Source: Cryptomeria japonica (taxonomy: Eukaryota > Streptophyta > Pinopsida > Cupressales > Cupressaceae). Taken from it: a stretch of DNA of 64,000 bases. Below, one piece after another: positions 20,005 through 32,690 of the stretch. Position 1 is the first letter of the stretch. Each line of letters begins with the position of its first letter. The stretch lies in assembly GCF_030272615.1 (NCBI RefSeq), contig NC_081411.1, forward strand, positions 209,404,244 through 209,468,243. The letters run 5' to 3'. A model generated the notes under the pieces. It saw only the letters and a program-made list of their open reading frames with translations. It ran no database searches and was not told the DNA's origin. Position numbers and translations under genes: made by a program.

Positions 20005-23000
20005 TGTTACCCCTTTATTTTAATTTTGAAATCTCTCCCCTTTGGTCGCAAAGTCGGTAATTTCTGGAAGTCATGTCGTGCATCACACTCATTTTATAAG
20101 TCAATCATGGAGTTAGGAAGATCTAAAAATCCTTGATTTCCTGATGCCTCCTATCTTATATTTGGTCGCTCTGTCATGGGTTGTAAAAGCCTCACAAGTC
20201 ATGACATTATCTTCATAAGTTGGTGTTTTCCCCAACCGAGTGACATGTAAAATCTTTCCTAGATTTCAGGGCACCGTCATTGTGTCAGGTTTTATATGAA
20301 CTAATTCTATTTTCCTTGTCAGTGGGAACAAGCTGAATTAAGGCATGTTTAAAGAGGCAAAGTAAATTAAGCATTTAGGGCATGTCACATCAAATAATTA
20401 CATGAATGGGGTGAATTATTTTTGAACTAGAATCCATTTTTCTGATTTCTCTAAGTGTATCATCTAGCTTGTGCTCATGCAGGGTATCATACAAAATATG
20501 TTGGTGGGCATGCAAGACACAGTGATAGAGCTATTGAATTTTGAAACCTTTTTGCAAGAGCTAGAGATAGGAAAGAGAACTATGCTGCATGAGAAAATTG
20601 TGCAGTGTGGTTTGGGCTCTGCAACTAGTTTTCTATTTTCTATCCCTTCCACAGATTTGGTTGTTTCTTTCTCTGAGATATATCTTCCCAAGACTGAATA
20701 AATTTGGGTGAAAGATGGTAGAGTGATCATGCAAATTGACTCTGAAAGTGTTTCTCGAACTTTGTGTCTCCCTACAAAAGAAGCGACTTAGAGAATGTTT
20801 GTGTTGGGTAATGAAGAGTAATTTTATATGTAAAAGCACAAAGTTGTGTCACATTTCAGGCTAACTTATCAGTACAAGTGAATTTAAGTAATTCTAACTA
20901 AAAATTAATTTTAGTCAAACATATGGTCTATATAGATTCATTATAGCTAAGTTATATATGGGCCACAACTTTTCCATTTTGAATGTCTACTAAATGTATA
21001 TTTTATACTACTTTTTCTCTAATTACAAAAAAAATAAAACTTGATGTTTCAACAACTCCTACTTTTATAAATAATATTTTTCTTGAAATATAAAAATACC
21101 TTTTTATAGATCTATAAGTGAATATTCCAAAATATATATCTTTTAATATTTTAATTAGTTTTTATGTTTTATATTTTATTTTTATTGAAATTAGGTCATC
21201 AACACTTAAATATAAGGTTGATTATCTTGTCAAGGAAAAATACTAAAAAATATTAAAAAAATTTTTAAAAAATATGATGCAGTAGAGAAAAGAATCTATG
21301 TCAAGATGATATATTTATTTTATGATTTCGATAAATAATTAAGAAAAAAGGTGGTGGGAATTGGAAACAGTTATATTTCAGCACACACAACTTTTCAATT
21401 TTAATGAAAAATATATATTTATATTAAATAGTAAACAATATATCCATGCACTAAAATTTCAAGTTATCAGTATACAATAAAAAACTCAAGAAAAAAAATA
21501 AAAATTTACTAAATAAAGTGTGGTGGCTTGTATAACTTCAATTTCAGCAATTTTTCAGCAACTAAATTATAGTGTTTACTTTATAAAAAACTATATTCAA
21601 ATAATTTTTTAAATTTTTATCAAAATTAGAAACTTAAAATACACATATGAATATAAATTTGATTAATTTACATCATTTCAAAATTCAAAACATATATTTC
21701 ACTTTCTATTGATTTAATTTAAAAAGTTGAATCAGCATTGGCCATTTCATTTATAAAAGTGTGACACAACTTTGTACTTTTAGCCTCACGCACATGCTGA
21801 CCTCTGCATGAATTTTATACCAAGGAACTAGTGTAACTCAGAAAAAGGAGGTAAGTCTCAACAACCCACTAAATTTAGAAGAATGTATTTCAAAGATGAA
21901 GTTGCGGAAGTCATAGTCCTATTGCACCATGTCGTGGGTAGTAATTCTACTAAGTTTTTTGAATTCTGGATGTGTCATTTTATCCTCACTATCTATGCTA
22001 TTGATAGTTTCATTGATTAGGCCTCTGTCATTAGTTTTCATCTAATGTGAAATGGTGGAATTTATGCTAGTCAGTTGCTTTCCATATGTTCTCATATCTT
22101 GTTTACATCCTTTCTAGTGAAGATTCTACTTGACAAGGTCTAGAGCTTCATCGCCCTTCCTCTATTTCTGCACCTGTTTATCAAAATTTTCCTGAACTGA
22201 CCCTATGGAAGAGCACACATTATTTTTCCCCATCAATGATGCATTCTCAATAATTTTGGTGAGAAAATTGGAAGGAAACCCTAGCTTACAGTTTTATCGT
22301 GTTTCTACTAACTTTGTGATGAAATTTGGAAGCTTTTAAACCCAATTCGACTGGTTCTCATATCTTAGAATTGGGGGTTTTGAGAAGGAGCCAGTTGTGA
22401 ATAGGTACCGTGAATACAATCAAAGGATCAAAGATCAAGAAGCAACACATGTCGAATAGGAGGGGGACATTGTTGAAGATGAAGTACCAGAAGTTGAATA
22501 AGCTTGGGTGGTTTCTTGTTTTATGTTTAAATTACTTTTCTTGATCATTGGCTCACCAGGAAGTCCTAAAGACTTTTAAAATAATGGTTTCCTTCAATAA
22601 ATTGTTGTCTTTCATATTTTAAATATCTGGACTGTGTTCCTAATTAGGGATCTTTTAGGAAAACTTTGTTTTTCTCATTAGAACATAAAGACTTGTATGC
22701 ATATGGTTATTTGCTATTTTTAATATAGAAGAACTACTGGTGGCTTCATATATTCACAAACTTCGAATTATGGTGTGTGGATGCCTTTATGTTCTTTGAA
22801 ATGGATCTCACTTGGTGAATTTATATTGAAATAGTGGATGATTTAAAATTTCAGTTAATGTGGAATATTAACTATGAATGGTGTTTCATAGTGGTGTTAC
22901 AAAGAGTTTTGGTTAATATCTCTTTCCTTATTTTCTTTCTGGTTAAAATCATATGAGTTGTTTGTTTATTCATTGAAAATAATTAGAAGGTAGCTGCCAC

Positions 23001-23113
23001 CTTATAAACTAAGCAGAGAATCAACTAGTTCATATTTTGTTAGGCAACTATGGTTACATTTGTCATCTCTGTGGGCGTGAGAATATAGAGTTAGGTCAGA
23101 ATTCTGTTAACCA
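20005..23113 (+). repeat. 3' LTR of outer Gypsy element (carries a DNA-transposon insert)
   Basis: Homologous to 5967-8159 from TGTTACCCC to TTAACCA; net length 2157 after removing 20831-21782. No clear polypurine tract precedes it (20 bases upstream read CCCATTCAGAGCCAATG), so the primer tract is mutated or lost. A 76-codon frame at 20471-20701 is broken in the 5' LTR copy, so it is not a gene. Confidence 0.82.
20831..21782. mobile_element. Non-autonomous DNA transposon with 26-base terminal inverted repeats
   Basis: The left end TAAAAGCACAAAGTTGTGTC... and the reversed right end TAAAAGTACAAAGTTGTGTC... match at 24 of 26 bases. The 952-base interior is very AT-rich with no transposase frame. 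The other LTR of the host element lacks the insert (GAAGAGTAATTTTGCATGCATGGTGAC, about 6779-6805, read as two parts), giving a natural empty site. The target duplication is unclear: left flank TTATATG, right flank GCCTCACGCACATG. The superfamily is not assigned. Confidence 0.8.
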
Positions 23114-23308
23114 ATAGGTTCCTACTATTCTTTTTCCCTTAACTGGGTTTTACATGTCAAAATATTGGTTTTATGTGTGTTATTTTTATTGTGTTTATCT
23201 TTATTCTTGTTGCAATTGGTCAAAATATGAGATTGTGCTTAATTGGTTTAATCCGATGAAAACTGATTCAACCCCCCTCTCAGTTTTCCTTCATTGTTGC
23301 TGCCAACA
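23114..23308 (+). repeat. Copia element 1 3' LTR, right portion
   Basis: This resumes the LTR split at 5966: CTTAACTGGGTTTTACATG, then CAACCCCCCTCTCAG, ending TGCTGCCAACA at 23308. Copia element 2 has the equivalent end (TTCACCCCCCCTCTTAG, about 58271). The terminal CA at 23307-23308 is taken as the LTR end. Confidence 0.82.
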
Positions 23309-23464
23309 ATCTCCTATGACCACTCGTCTTCTCTGATTAATCTCAACTATTGTAATTCTTCAATCAAGGATTTCTCTCATTTCTCTCAACTCTTGGGCAA
23401 TCGAGTCTCTCATCTCTTTGGCTATCCTTTCCAATGCTCTTTCAATGTTTACCCTAGGAGGCAT
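23309..23464 (-). pseudogene. Start of gag of a minus-strand LTR element
   Basis: On the minus strand an ATG at 23464 opens MPPRVNIERALERIAKEMRD, continuing SIAQELREMREILD to a stop, then further gag-like residues up to 23309, where Copia element 1 begins. The short MPPR start and helical charged run are typical of Gypsy gag proteins. The rest of the element must lie left of the window. Confidence 0.65.
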
Positions 23465-23523
23465 CTTGGATTGTCTTCAACTCGACTTGTTTTATATTAT
23501 TTTATTGGCTCTAATTGATCTTC

Positions 23524-23538
23524 CTTGCTCTAGTACCA
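23524..23538 (-). promoter_or_regulatory. Primer-binding site of minus-strand LTR element
   Basis: The minus strand reads TGGTACTAGAGCAAG, close to TGGTATCAGAGC, the initiator-Met tRNA site used by many plant elements. It lies four bases after the LTR end (23543). Confidence 0.7.
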
Positions 23539-23542
23539 AAAA

Positions 23543-24658
23543 TGATGCAGAGGAATGACTTTATTAAGGCTTAAAACACACTGTTCTCCAAAGGTTACTA
23601 ACAATACACAAGGGCTATATTTAGGCCTGCATTCCTAAACTTCTACCATTAGGCCTATTCAAGCATTTTTCAGACATGAAATTACCATCAAGGTGGTGAC
23701 CAATCCCAAGGCCTTTACAGTCATAGACAACTCCATGATTTGTTTAGTAATGCACTTTTTCCACCCTAGACTAGTGTAAGGGAGCTATCCTTTTTGTGGA
23801 TTAAGGGAATACAACCTAAGACTAACCTTAAACAACTTGTAATGGGTCTCCAAGACCTCTTATCATACCTTTATTAAGTAAACCCTTGACAAAAAATCCA
23901 AAACATGAATTGGTGTAACCAAAACCTACCATTTTCTACCCAAACAACCTACTACACACTATTTTAGAATGATTGTCAAACTAGAACACATGCAAAGCAT
24001 GTCCTTAGGTTTTTCAACTTTTGAATCTTGTAAATCATGCCATCACAGAGCCCTCCACCCATTTACATGAATTTACAATGGTGGAGAGCCAAGTTATGAC
24101 ATTGTTTTGCTCATTGTTAACCCTAGGTAGGGTTTTTGCCTATCAACACAAAAAATTCAATATCTCCCACAAATCTCAATTAAATATGCTCAAATTGAAA
24201 GGAAAATAAAGGTGAGACAACTCTTCAACTTCTCCAATTGACTTTTAGGCCATACTAATCCATCCAAAAGAAAAGTCCAACTATTTACCAAAAAAAAAAG
24301 GTAAAGTGTGCCAAAATGTTGTTTTTTCTCCTTCATTCACTTTTCCAACCTTGGTTTGTGTGTTTTCCCTCCTTTTACATTCAATTACATTTTTTTAATC
24401 TCTCCAACCACCATCTAATCCCTTCTTCTAATAATCTCAACCACTTTGAGAACTTTTTACATTTTTTTGCTTGACAACGTTGACAACTTTTTGCAACATT
24501 TACATATTTTGACAAATTTGCACTTAAACACCCTAAAATAGATCAAATAACCCCAAATTGTCTTAAATGACCTAATTTGACCAAAACATATCAATATTAC
24601 CCAAAAATATAAAACATCAAAAACATGACTAGATGTACTCAAGGTTGCCCTTGCATCA
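23543..24658 (-). repeat. LTR of minus-strand element
   Basis: 1116 bases bounded by TGATGCA (23543) and TGCATCA (24652-24658), a 7-base inverted end with TG...CA termini. The PBS and gag start at its lower-coordinate side show that it is the 5' LTR of an element running leftward. It is AT-rich with no gene. The partner LTR is not in the window, so no duplication can be checked. Confidence 0.78.
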
Positions 24659-27600
24659 TACTTTCATTAACTTTTGTATTCTCTTGTTAACTAATTTATT
24701 TAAGTATTCATTAGTTATATATAGGATTTTTTCTAGAGTTTGAAAAAAATCCTTAAACCTATCATATAATTTTATTGTAATGTTGTTGTGGTCTATCTTA
24801 GGTTTAGTATTTTTTAAGAGTTATGGTAGGGTAGGAGCCTCAATGCTACTATGTTCATCTAATAGCATTCTCCTTTCTCTTGTATATCCATTTAAATTAT
24901 TCTTTTAATTGCTTGGTAACTTTTCTACCTAATGATTCTATACTTTTTTAGAATCATTAGGTAGAAAACTTATCCCTTCTAATTCTACTTTATTTCTCTT
25001 AACTTCTTATTAGCATCTAAATTGGAGAACTTAGTATCACCCATATTGGCATTATCATGTCTTTTTTTTTGTTGTTTCCACCCTCCTAGGTCTTTCTTCT
25101 GTTTAGATTTTTTATTCTTCGTCTCCTTTCAACACCATTAAGGGTAACTATTTTACCTTTCTTCTCTAACAAAATTTGCTCCTAAACCTCTGTTGAATTA
25201 TTTTTGTTGCATTTTTCCATGGTGTTTAATATTTTATGTTGTATTACTCTTATATTGTATCCCATAGTGGTTATATACTTATTTACGCTAATGGTAACAT
25301 CTTTTCGTAGGTCTATTTGAAACTTTTCCTTGTTTCAATTTCCCATCCCCTTGGCACCTAACCCCCTCTCATAGGACAACCATCAAGAATACAAAAAAAT
25401 GATCAATCATATCTCTCCTCTCATTTGTTGTTTATCTTCTCGATTTGGTAATAGTTTGAAAATTTAAAATTATTCCCAACAGAACCACCAAATAACCTAA
25501 CCAGGGTCCTAATAATACAACCATTGTTACCAATAAATCTTTGGGATACAAAATGGAGTTTAGTACCAAAAGGACTTATGATTTTTTAATCTGATACCCT
25601 TGATTGATAGCAAGGAATATATTTGAGATACTATCTTGGTTATTTATTAGAATAAAATATAATATACACATAAAAATGCCAAAATCAGACACATATGCAA
25701 TCATATATCAATGTATATTCATGTATTCCTTATGTCACCTCAAGAAGACATTTCCCTTTGATAATACCCTTAAAGTATATCCTATCTTTTAAAACTCATG
25801 CTCTAAAACCTTATTCTGGTTTACATTAACATTTGTCCAAACTAGTGTTTGTATACCATTTTTCAACCAACATCTACTATTTTATTTCACTCTCTAAACA
25901 TGTGATAAATATTCCATTGTGATAATGTAGATAGAATTATTTTTTGTTTTCAATTAAATATTTTATTTTAAATTGGTAGTATTCAATATGAATATAGGAT
26001 ATCAATAATCACCTTATAGTCATATTAAATAAATATTTTCTCAAATCCATGCAACATAACACATCGTATCCCTGAGCAAATAGCTTGAGCCTTAAATTTA
26101 ATGGTTTATGTATTGGTTATGACCCTAAAATTTTAAGCAAAGATTTCCATCATTTGACCTTTATCATCTCTTAGGATCTCTATTGTAACTACCTTTCCTA
26201 GGTTTCCTTTATTGCATGCAACTAAATTTAACTTGATTCATGTAGGTTTTCATATTTTCCAGTTAACATTACCTCTTATTGATCTTTCTAATTTTACTCA
26301 TAAGACAAGTGATCGTATAAGTGGAACTTATAGACTATTAAAGATTACACAAATATTAAAAAATCCTCTTAGAACTAGATCCAATATTCTCTTTGATTTT
26401 ATTTTTTATTTTTTAGAATATATATGTGGTTTTTTGGCTTCCTCCATGAAAATTATATTATTTGTCTATTTTCAAATCCCTAAGTAAGAAAAATGGAAGA
26501 CTTTTTTTTATGGATTTCTTTGATAGCATGATATTTTAAGGGAGTGCAATTATTCTAATAAAAAATGGCATCTTAATAGTTTTAGGAGAAATTTAGTAGG
26601 TCTAAAGAGAGGAGTGAACTTCATCCCAAACTTCAATGGTGAAACTTTAATACATAAACATGTGATTCACTAATTCCTCATTTTTGTAACTGATAGTGAA
26701 TCTATTTACTAGATTACACCCAAGCTTTAGAAGAATATCTATATGGATGATTTTACTATGGTTAGTCATATATCAAACTTAGAAATTTATGGCAGACAAT
26801 GATTGGTGAAGGGTCAATGCATGATCTTATTGCATAGGGGACAAGGTTTATTGGGGAAAGGTTTAGTTGTTTCAACAATAATATGAACTAAAAAACTACA
26901 TCACATATAATGTTCTTTAAAATTATAATTTTCTCTAGTGTTGTAAGAGTAGCTTATGTAAAATAAATCAAAGTGTCACTGAATATTAATTATTTTCCAT
27001 CTTGAATTTCTCGAACAAAAGATGAATGAAAGGAATCAATGGAGGATACTAAATAACATTAGGGGGTTATCCTCTCATTAAAAACTATTTTCCTCTAGGT
27101 TTTTAATAAGTAGAAAGAAAAAAATCATTATTTTATGTGAGGTAAGATGGAATAGGTTATGTTTATAATATTCCTCGTCATCATGAGTAAGGAAATGGAG
27201 GAGGAACCATATCATAAACAACATAATTTTTTTATCAAGGAAGGATACCTTTTTAAGCAATGCTCGATTCACTACCTATGTGACAAAAAGAATTACTAAC
27301 ATAGCTACAAAAGATGAGTAGTCTTAATGAGTTAAAATCAAAATGGGATCTAAGCAACTAGTGGATGATAGTTGAGAAAACTTCTCATCTTTAAACTTTA
27401 TTATAAAAGGAACAAAAATTCTTTGTGAGGCCTATAAATTTCAAAAGGTTTCGGCCAAAATTAATCAACTAAAAAATCTCCATTATGGAGCAAGGGTCAA
27501 AATCCACTATAATGATTGGTATACATCTCTCCTTCAACTAGAAAGTTAAATCAATTATAGATTACAAAAGGGGCCACATTGATGGAATTTAGCCAAGGGT

Positions 27601-28934
27601 GACCCAAGTTAACACTAAATTGGTCTACCTTTGGTTTTATTATAAAGGGTACAACAGGGAGTTGGGGTCTAACCTAGCTATGAGGTGTTAATGTACCTAG
27701 AGTAAGATGAGTGAAACCATCATACTTAATAACCAATAATCTTAATTTCTCATACATGTCTAGTTGTAGTTGATGTACATAGAGAAATAATTTTGTAACA
27801 ATTTTCACCATGAAAATATGATCAATGTGTACTCTTCATGTAGGTTTATCATTAATTCTTGTTGGATTGTACAAAGCTTCATCAATATCATAAATAAAAG
27901 TGTCGATATGTGTAAAGTTAAATACCAAGTTGGGTTAGATTTTCTACAGATTAGTATCTTCAACATTGACCATGTTTGTAGGTTGTTTGTCTTGTGGTTC
28001 AGGATTTATAGATACTATATTTGTGGAAGTTTCTACAAAGCTAGGTAACTTGGACCATAAAGTGGTTGTAAGAATTATTAAGTTTTGGTTTGAAGGAGTA
28101 TTACATTTCTATTATTTATCATTTAAAGTAGTTTCTTAAATGATATTAAATTCAATGAGGTATTTTAATTCATATTCAAAATACATGCATTGCTTAATAT
28201 CGTGTCCAAGAGAACAATGATATTGGAAAATAGATAGGTGTAAGATGCACTATGTTATTAATAAGGAACTACAACATAGTGGAGTGGAGAGAATTTGAAT
28301 GCTAGGTAAATCATTTACTCCATAATTTCAATGTTAGTATATATAAATTTTATACACCATTTAAAATATTAAATAATAATTTATTTGGGTTCTCTATAAG
28401 AGGGGATACCTATTAAGCTTTGGGTTTTGAGATCAAGAAATTTGGAGATCTAGCGAATTCTGTGTAGATTTTTAATTTTAGCCTTAGAAACCTAAAGCAT
28501 AGAGTTTTCAATCTCAAAAGAATCATGAGGGGATTATATCTCAAAGATTATCAAAATAGGTAAGATTGGTAAAAAAATATATCTTTATTCATGAACTTTC
28601 AATGGTGAATGTGTCACAAAATTATGCTCAACATGAAAGTTGGTTAAATAATAGGAGGCTATAATAGAATAGATTCTTTTCATAGGAATTTTAGATATAG
28701 AGAATTAGGTCATAAAACTCATAAGAAAGTATAAGTTATAGAAAACAAATGCTCCTAGAAGTAAAGAGAATAGAAGAAAGTAATGACAAGACCAAAATGT
28801 ACATGAGATATCAAAAGAAAATAATTTAAAGTTTCATTATCCAAAATGGACTCAAGCTAATTAAGTATAATAATATGTTTCAGACAAACTAGAATTGTTG
28901 AAAATGCATGACATGTAACTGGTTTAAAAAATGA
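24659..28934. other. Unassigned AT-rich sequence, probably old element remnants
   Basis: No recognisable domain on either strand. Plus-strand 26590-26660 reads RGVNFIPNFNGETLIHK, which resembles the gag motif of the outer Gypsy element (GKIIPKFNGDGK), so a highly decayed Gypsy gag is possible. The frames at 26212 (91 codons) and 27818 (76 codons) have no known motif. A palindrome-like pair ATTCTAAAAAAGTATAGAATCATTAGGTAG (read as two arms, about 24923-24966) is present. Confidence 0.4.
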
Positions 28935-28947
28935 AATGCATAAAAAG

Positions 28948-30540
28948 TTTTTGATTAAGGGAAAACAGGTTTTGAGGGGACCAGAAACCCCATACATCAA
29001 GTTTTAAAGGGGACCCAAAACCCTTAGATTTTGCCAGGATCTAGAACATACAAAGAAACTTCTACCAAAAAGATAGGCAAATAAGATCAGCAAACTAAAA
29101 CAACAAATTTGGCTAGAACCAGCCAAAAGCTAGCACAACCAAAAATAGAAAAAAAAACTAACACCAAACAAGCTGGAAGAACAACCTAAAGCATTAGATG
29201 AAGTCGATAGACTCCCACATCCAAACATCAAGGATTTTCTGAGATCCCCTACACATATTCAGAAAAATCAGGCAGCAAAAGGCTAGCCCGCCCCTTAACC
29301 AAAAATAGCTATAATCTGTGTTGGACCCTCAAAAACTATTAGCATCCAGCTAGAAGTGATTACATAAAAGAAGCATTAAAAACTGAATCGAGACATAGGG
29401 GTTTCAAAAGGCTCCCCTAATCTTCAAGAGATTGAGTTTCGCATGGCTCCCACAACTAGAGGGTATATCAAGGCCCCTACAAACCACAATGGGTTTTGAG
29501 CAAGCTCCCCAAATGAGCAGCAAACTGAGTTTTGGGAAAGGTCCCAAAAAGCACAAGTTAAATCCAATAGAGAAAACCTAGCTGAAAATAATCTCCCCTC
29601 CACCAGAGCTCTTTTCCACCTCTATAGGAAAAGGACCCACCTCCATAGGATCTAAAGAGATATAGATCATGAGATGAGCCTTCCAAGCACCATTCAACAT
29701 CATAAGGTCCGAGGGCCAAAAATAGCCACACCAACACACATAAGATCTGACATTTAAAAAGGCTCCTAAAGCCTTCACAAAAAATAGAGGCCTGTAGTAA
29801 ATAAGAACCAAACAAACTGACACAACCAAATAATCCACCTCCATAGGATTAAAGTGGTCAAGAACAATCATTCTGGTAAAGAAAGTAGAATAGTTTCCAG
29901 CCTCCAAAAACAGGGCAATAGACCCCCTTAAAAAAATCCATCTTGAAAAGATTGACCAAACACTGCTTGCCCCCATAAGGATGTTATTCACCTCTATAGA
30001 ATAAGAAAGGAGGGGACAAGGAGGAACAAAGGTCCCCTGTGAAGAAAAAAGCCTCTCCATAGGAAACAAAAAACCCAAGGGGGAAGAAGAGCCCAAAGAA
30101 CCCTAACAAAGGCCAAGCCTCAATAGATCCACCTGGGTCCCAAATAGTACCCCCACACCCCACCAAGATAGGGGCAGTGACATATCCAGAGGTCATGGTC
30201 AAACTAAGAGAGAGGGGAGCAATGAGGAACTCACAACTACATAGGGCCTGTAGAGGGCAAGCCACATCTCCTACTGCCAAGCCTCCCCCTCAGCCAGGCC
30301 CTCACAGAGGAACAACAACCATTGCACCAAGTCTCCATCAAACCAAAATCCACTCCTGCAATCGCTTCCAGTTATGCTATCATGGCTACATAATAAACAA
30401 CAAGAAGTGGAGGAGTGGACCAAAATAAAACAAGGCATAGGTGTGCCATCGCCATAGCCATCTTCTGAGTCTTCAACAACCTCCTCTGAAACCCTAGTCT
30501 TGGTCCTGTGTTCCTTCCTGCTCCCACTCACCATTAGTTA
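28948..30540 (-). mobile_element. Probable non-LTR element segment, minus strand
   Basis: This 1.6-kb stretch is GC-richer than its flanks. On the minus strand it has overlapping open frames of 87, 98, 172 and 85 codons (30534 down to 29558), hydrophobic with no known domain. Its low-coordinate end (28948-28985) shares a layout with 42236-42284: TTTTTGAT, then AGGTTTTGAGGGGACC or GGGTTTTACATGGACC, then GAAACC. Both read minus-strand into T-rich sequence and then coding-like sequence. I infer a shared 3' end of non-LTR elements. Function of the frames is unknown. Confidence 0.4.
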
Positions 30541-30555
30541 AACCCCGTGTAAAAC

Positions 30556-30626
30556 TAAACATAAAACAAAAAAAATAAAAATAAAAATAAAATAAAATAA
30601 ATAAATTAAAAAAAATTAAAAAAATG
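30556..30626 (+). repeat. A-rich simple repeat (AAAAT)n
   Basis: A run of AAAATAAAAATAAAATAAAT units directly after the GC-richer segment. It could be a poly(A)-derived tail of a plus-strand retroelement or a simple repeat. Confidence 0.7.
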
Positions 30627-31746
30627 GATAAAAAGTTATCTTGGGCTAAGCTGTGCATTAACCACTAATAGGTTTTCACTTTTTTGATTCATTTCATTAA
30701 TAAAATAAGAGATATTAATTATTTTGACTTAAGTCCTCAAGAGAGATCCAAACTATTCTAAATTCACACATGTGAGATTATTTGTGTTGTGTGTTTTTGG
30801 TGCTAAATGTAGTGTGAAATTAAAAAGGATACCAAATTTACAATGCTGCAAATTATTGGTTGTTTTTTATTCCATTATATCTTATTTAACTTTATGACAA
30901 ATGAAATATTGTTGCAATATGATGGGTATCTCTTGTTAAAAAAATATTCTCCAGATCTTTCTTACATTTTCGAAAGATTTTAACAATAACATAAAATCAT
31001 TTGAACATGAAATATATTTCATGAATTTATAAATAAAGTGAACATCTAAGAGGGTGAATGAGAATTCTAAATGTATGAAGTATATAAACTAATTAGATGA
31101 CTAAGATCTTATATACCCTTAGTTCAAGATAGCACAAAAATGAAAAAAAAATGTTCTAAGATTAGGCAACCAATTGAAGTGATTGAGGGCAACGAGTTTC
31201 TAAGTTATTAGATCTATGCATGTAAGGTGAATTGTTCTTTGATATGGATCATCAATTTTTTCAATGTTTCACTTAATGGAGAGGTATTATTTTTTAATGA
31301 TCTTTGGGTCTTGTGATTATTAAGATTTAAATTTTATATATTAATTGAGCTTTATAAATTGATTTGATGAATTGTTTGACAAAAAACAGTAAAAAATGAT
31401 CTGATGATAAATATCAAATATATTCATATATTAATAATAGTAATAATAGTAATAATAATTTTACAATAATAAAATTAATAATTTAATATACAGATAAAAT
31501 CTTTTTTAAGAAAGAAATCAATAATATTAATTTTTTTTTTAATTTTTAGATACATATATTTTAAATGGCATAGCAGAATATCAATTATAAGACTTCTAGG
31601 AATAGATATTTGAAGTAAGTTATTTCTAAATTTGGTAGGGGCTTGGCCTCATTCTTGTTGATGTCGAATTTGATTTCCGATAAACTCATTAATAAATCTA
31701 TTTTAAACAATTGTCTAACCAACAGACCAAATCTCCATTGTCTAAT
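30627..31746. other. Unassigned AT-rich sequence with a (TAA)n microsatellite
   Basis: No gene was seen. TAATAATAG/TAATAATAA repeats lie at about 31430-31480. The right end borders the 3' end of the F-box/kelch pseudogene. Confidence 0.5.
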
Positions 31747-32670
31747 CTATTTTAAACAATTGCATTTCAATAAAGATTTGTTCGGTTCGTCGAGAGAAAC
31801 AAATCTGACAGGCATTTCTATTTCCGTAGAAAAGTTCGATTCGTCAAGAGGAATCAACCTCTCAGAGAGAGGTGCTTCAGGGTTATACATATAAAATTTG
31901 GGTCGCCGACGAATATCATTATATCCGCACAAGAAAATTCGATTACACCATACTGTGGCACGAACATGGGTAAAGTGTTGAGGGAGAGGTTGAAATTCTC
32001 TTAATACATTTTTTTCCCAATCATATTGCTCTATTCCATTTCTTCTACATGGACTTACTCGTCCAAACGCAATTAATCGTCCAAACTCATACAGAACATC
32101 GTCATACCAGGATTAATGAAAACGTATATTTACCATTGCTGTCCAGTCTCGTGTGTTGGGATCAAATCTTTGAATTCTATTACCCATTAGACCAATCACA
32201 TAAAGCATTCCTTCAATAAAAACACCCTTACAAATGCCCATTTCTTGGTGCGACTATGGAAGAAGCTCCCACTTGTCTTTCTCAACATTATAAACTGTTG
32301 CTTCACGGAGTAGACAAGAGGGATCATGTTTCTCAAGTCCTCCTACAATGTAAATTGATCCTTCAGGTGAGGCACGACATGCAAACATGAATCTGGCGGT
32401 GTGAAAATCAGAACCCTGCTTCCATGTATTAGATACGAAATCATATATCAGAATCTTTTTAGTAGAAGTACCATAATGTTTCAAGCCCAGCAAAACAAGC
32501 TTATGATTTACACACATAATCTGGGAAAAACCCAAGATTTCAAATCCACTGGGAATTTGAGGGAGCAATTGACATGATTGTTCTACAGGGTCGTATATAG
32601 AAATCCCAATACGCTGGAGCAAGCATATATATTTCTTAGCCAGCCAAGCTTAATTCTTGAGCAAGTCAGT
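31747..32670 (-). pseudogene. F-box/kelch-repeat protein pseudogene, copy 1 (5' truncated)
   Basis: The minus strand encodes kelch repeats homologous to 55032-56033: ISIYDPVEQSCQLLP, ASPEGSIYIVGGLEKHDPS, LREATVYNVEKDKWELLP, GVFIEGMLYVIG, RIQRFDPNTRDWTAMV, FYMYNPEAPL. A TAG follows WELLP (32253) and a TAA lies near 32113. Homology to copy 2 stops upstream near 32670 at LAKKYIC, so the F-box is missing. F-box/kelch proteins are substrate receptors of SCF ubiquitin ligases in plants. By eye the two copies share about half their residues, so they are old paralogues. No upstream promoter can be assigned. Confidence 0.85.
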
Positions 32671-32690
32671 TTTCTTCGTTACAATAATTT

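Larger units (their letters stand above)
5967..23113 (+). mobile_element. Outer Ty3/Gypsy element, nested host of two insertions
   Basis: Two diverged LTRs (5967-8159 and 20005-23113) flank a PBS-like site, a split gag, RT/RNase H and integrase. The protein motifs resemble the Tat-like branch of plant Ty3/Gypsy elements (inference). Without the 7.75-kb inner element the internal region is only about 4.1 kb, and gag runs into RT with about 100 bases between, so the nucleocapsid and protease regions appear deleted. Stops throughout. It inserted into the 3' LTR of Copia element 1. Its target duplication is not clear: 5' flank GATTT, 3' flank ATAGGTTC. Confidence 0.85.

Noticed and set aside
23154-23336. 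60-codon Cys/Tyr-rich plus-strand frame
   Set aside because: Lies across the Copia LTR end and its junction with the minus-strand element; noncoding.
29578-30096. 172-codon hydrophobic minus-strand frame as a possible membrane protein
   Set aside because: Overlaps other equally open frames in a GC-richer, T-rich-strand segment; no conserved domain; listed only as part of a probable non-LTR segment.
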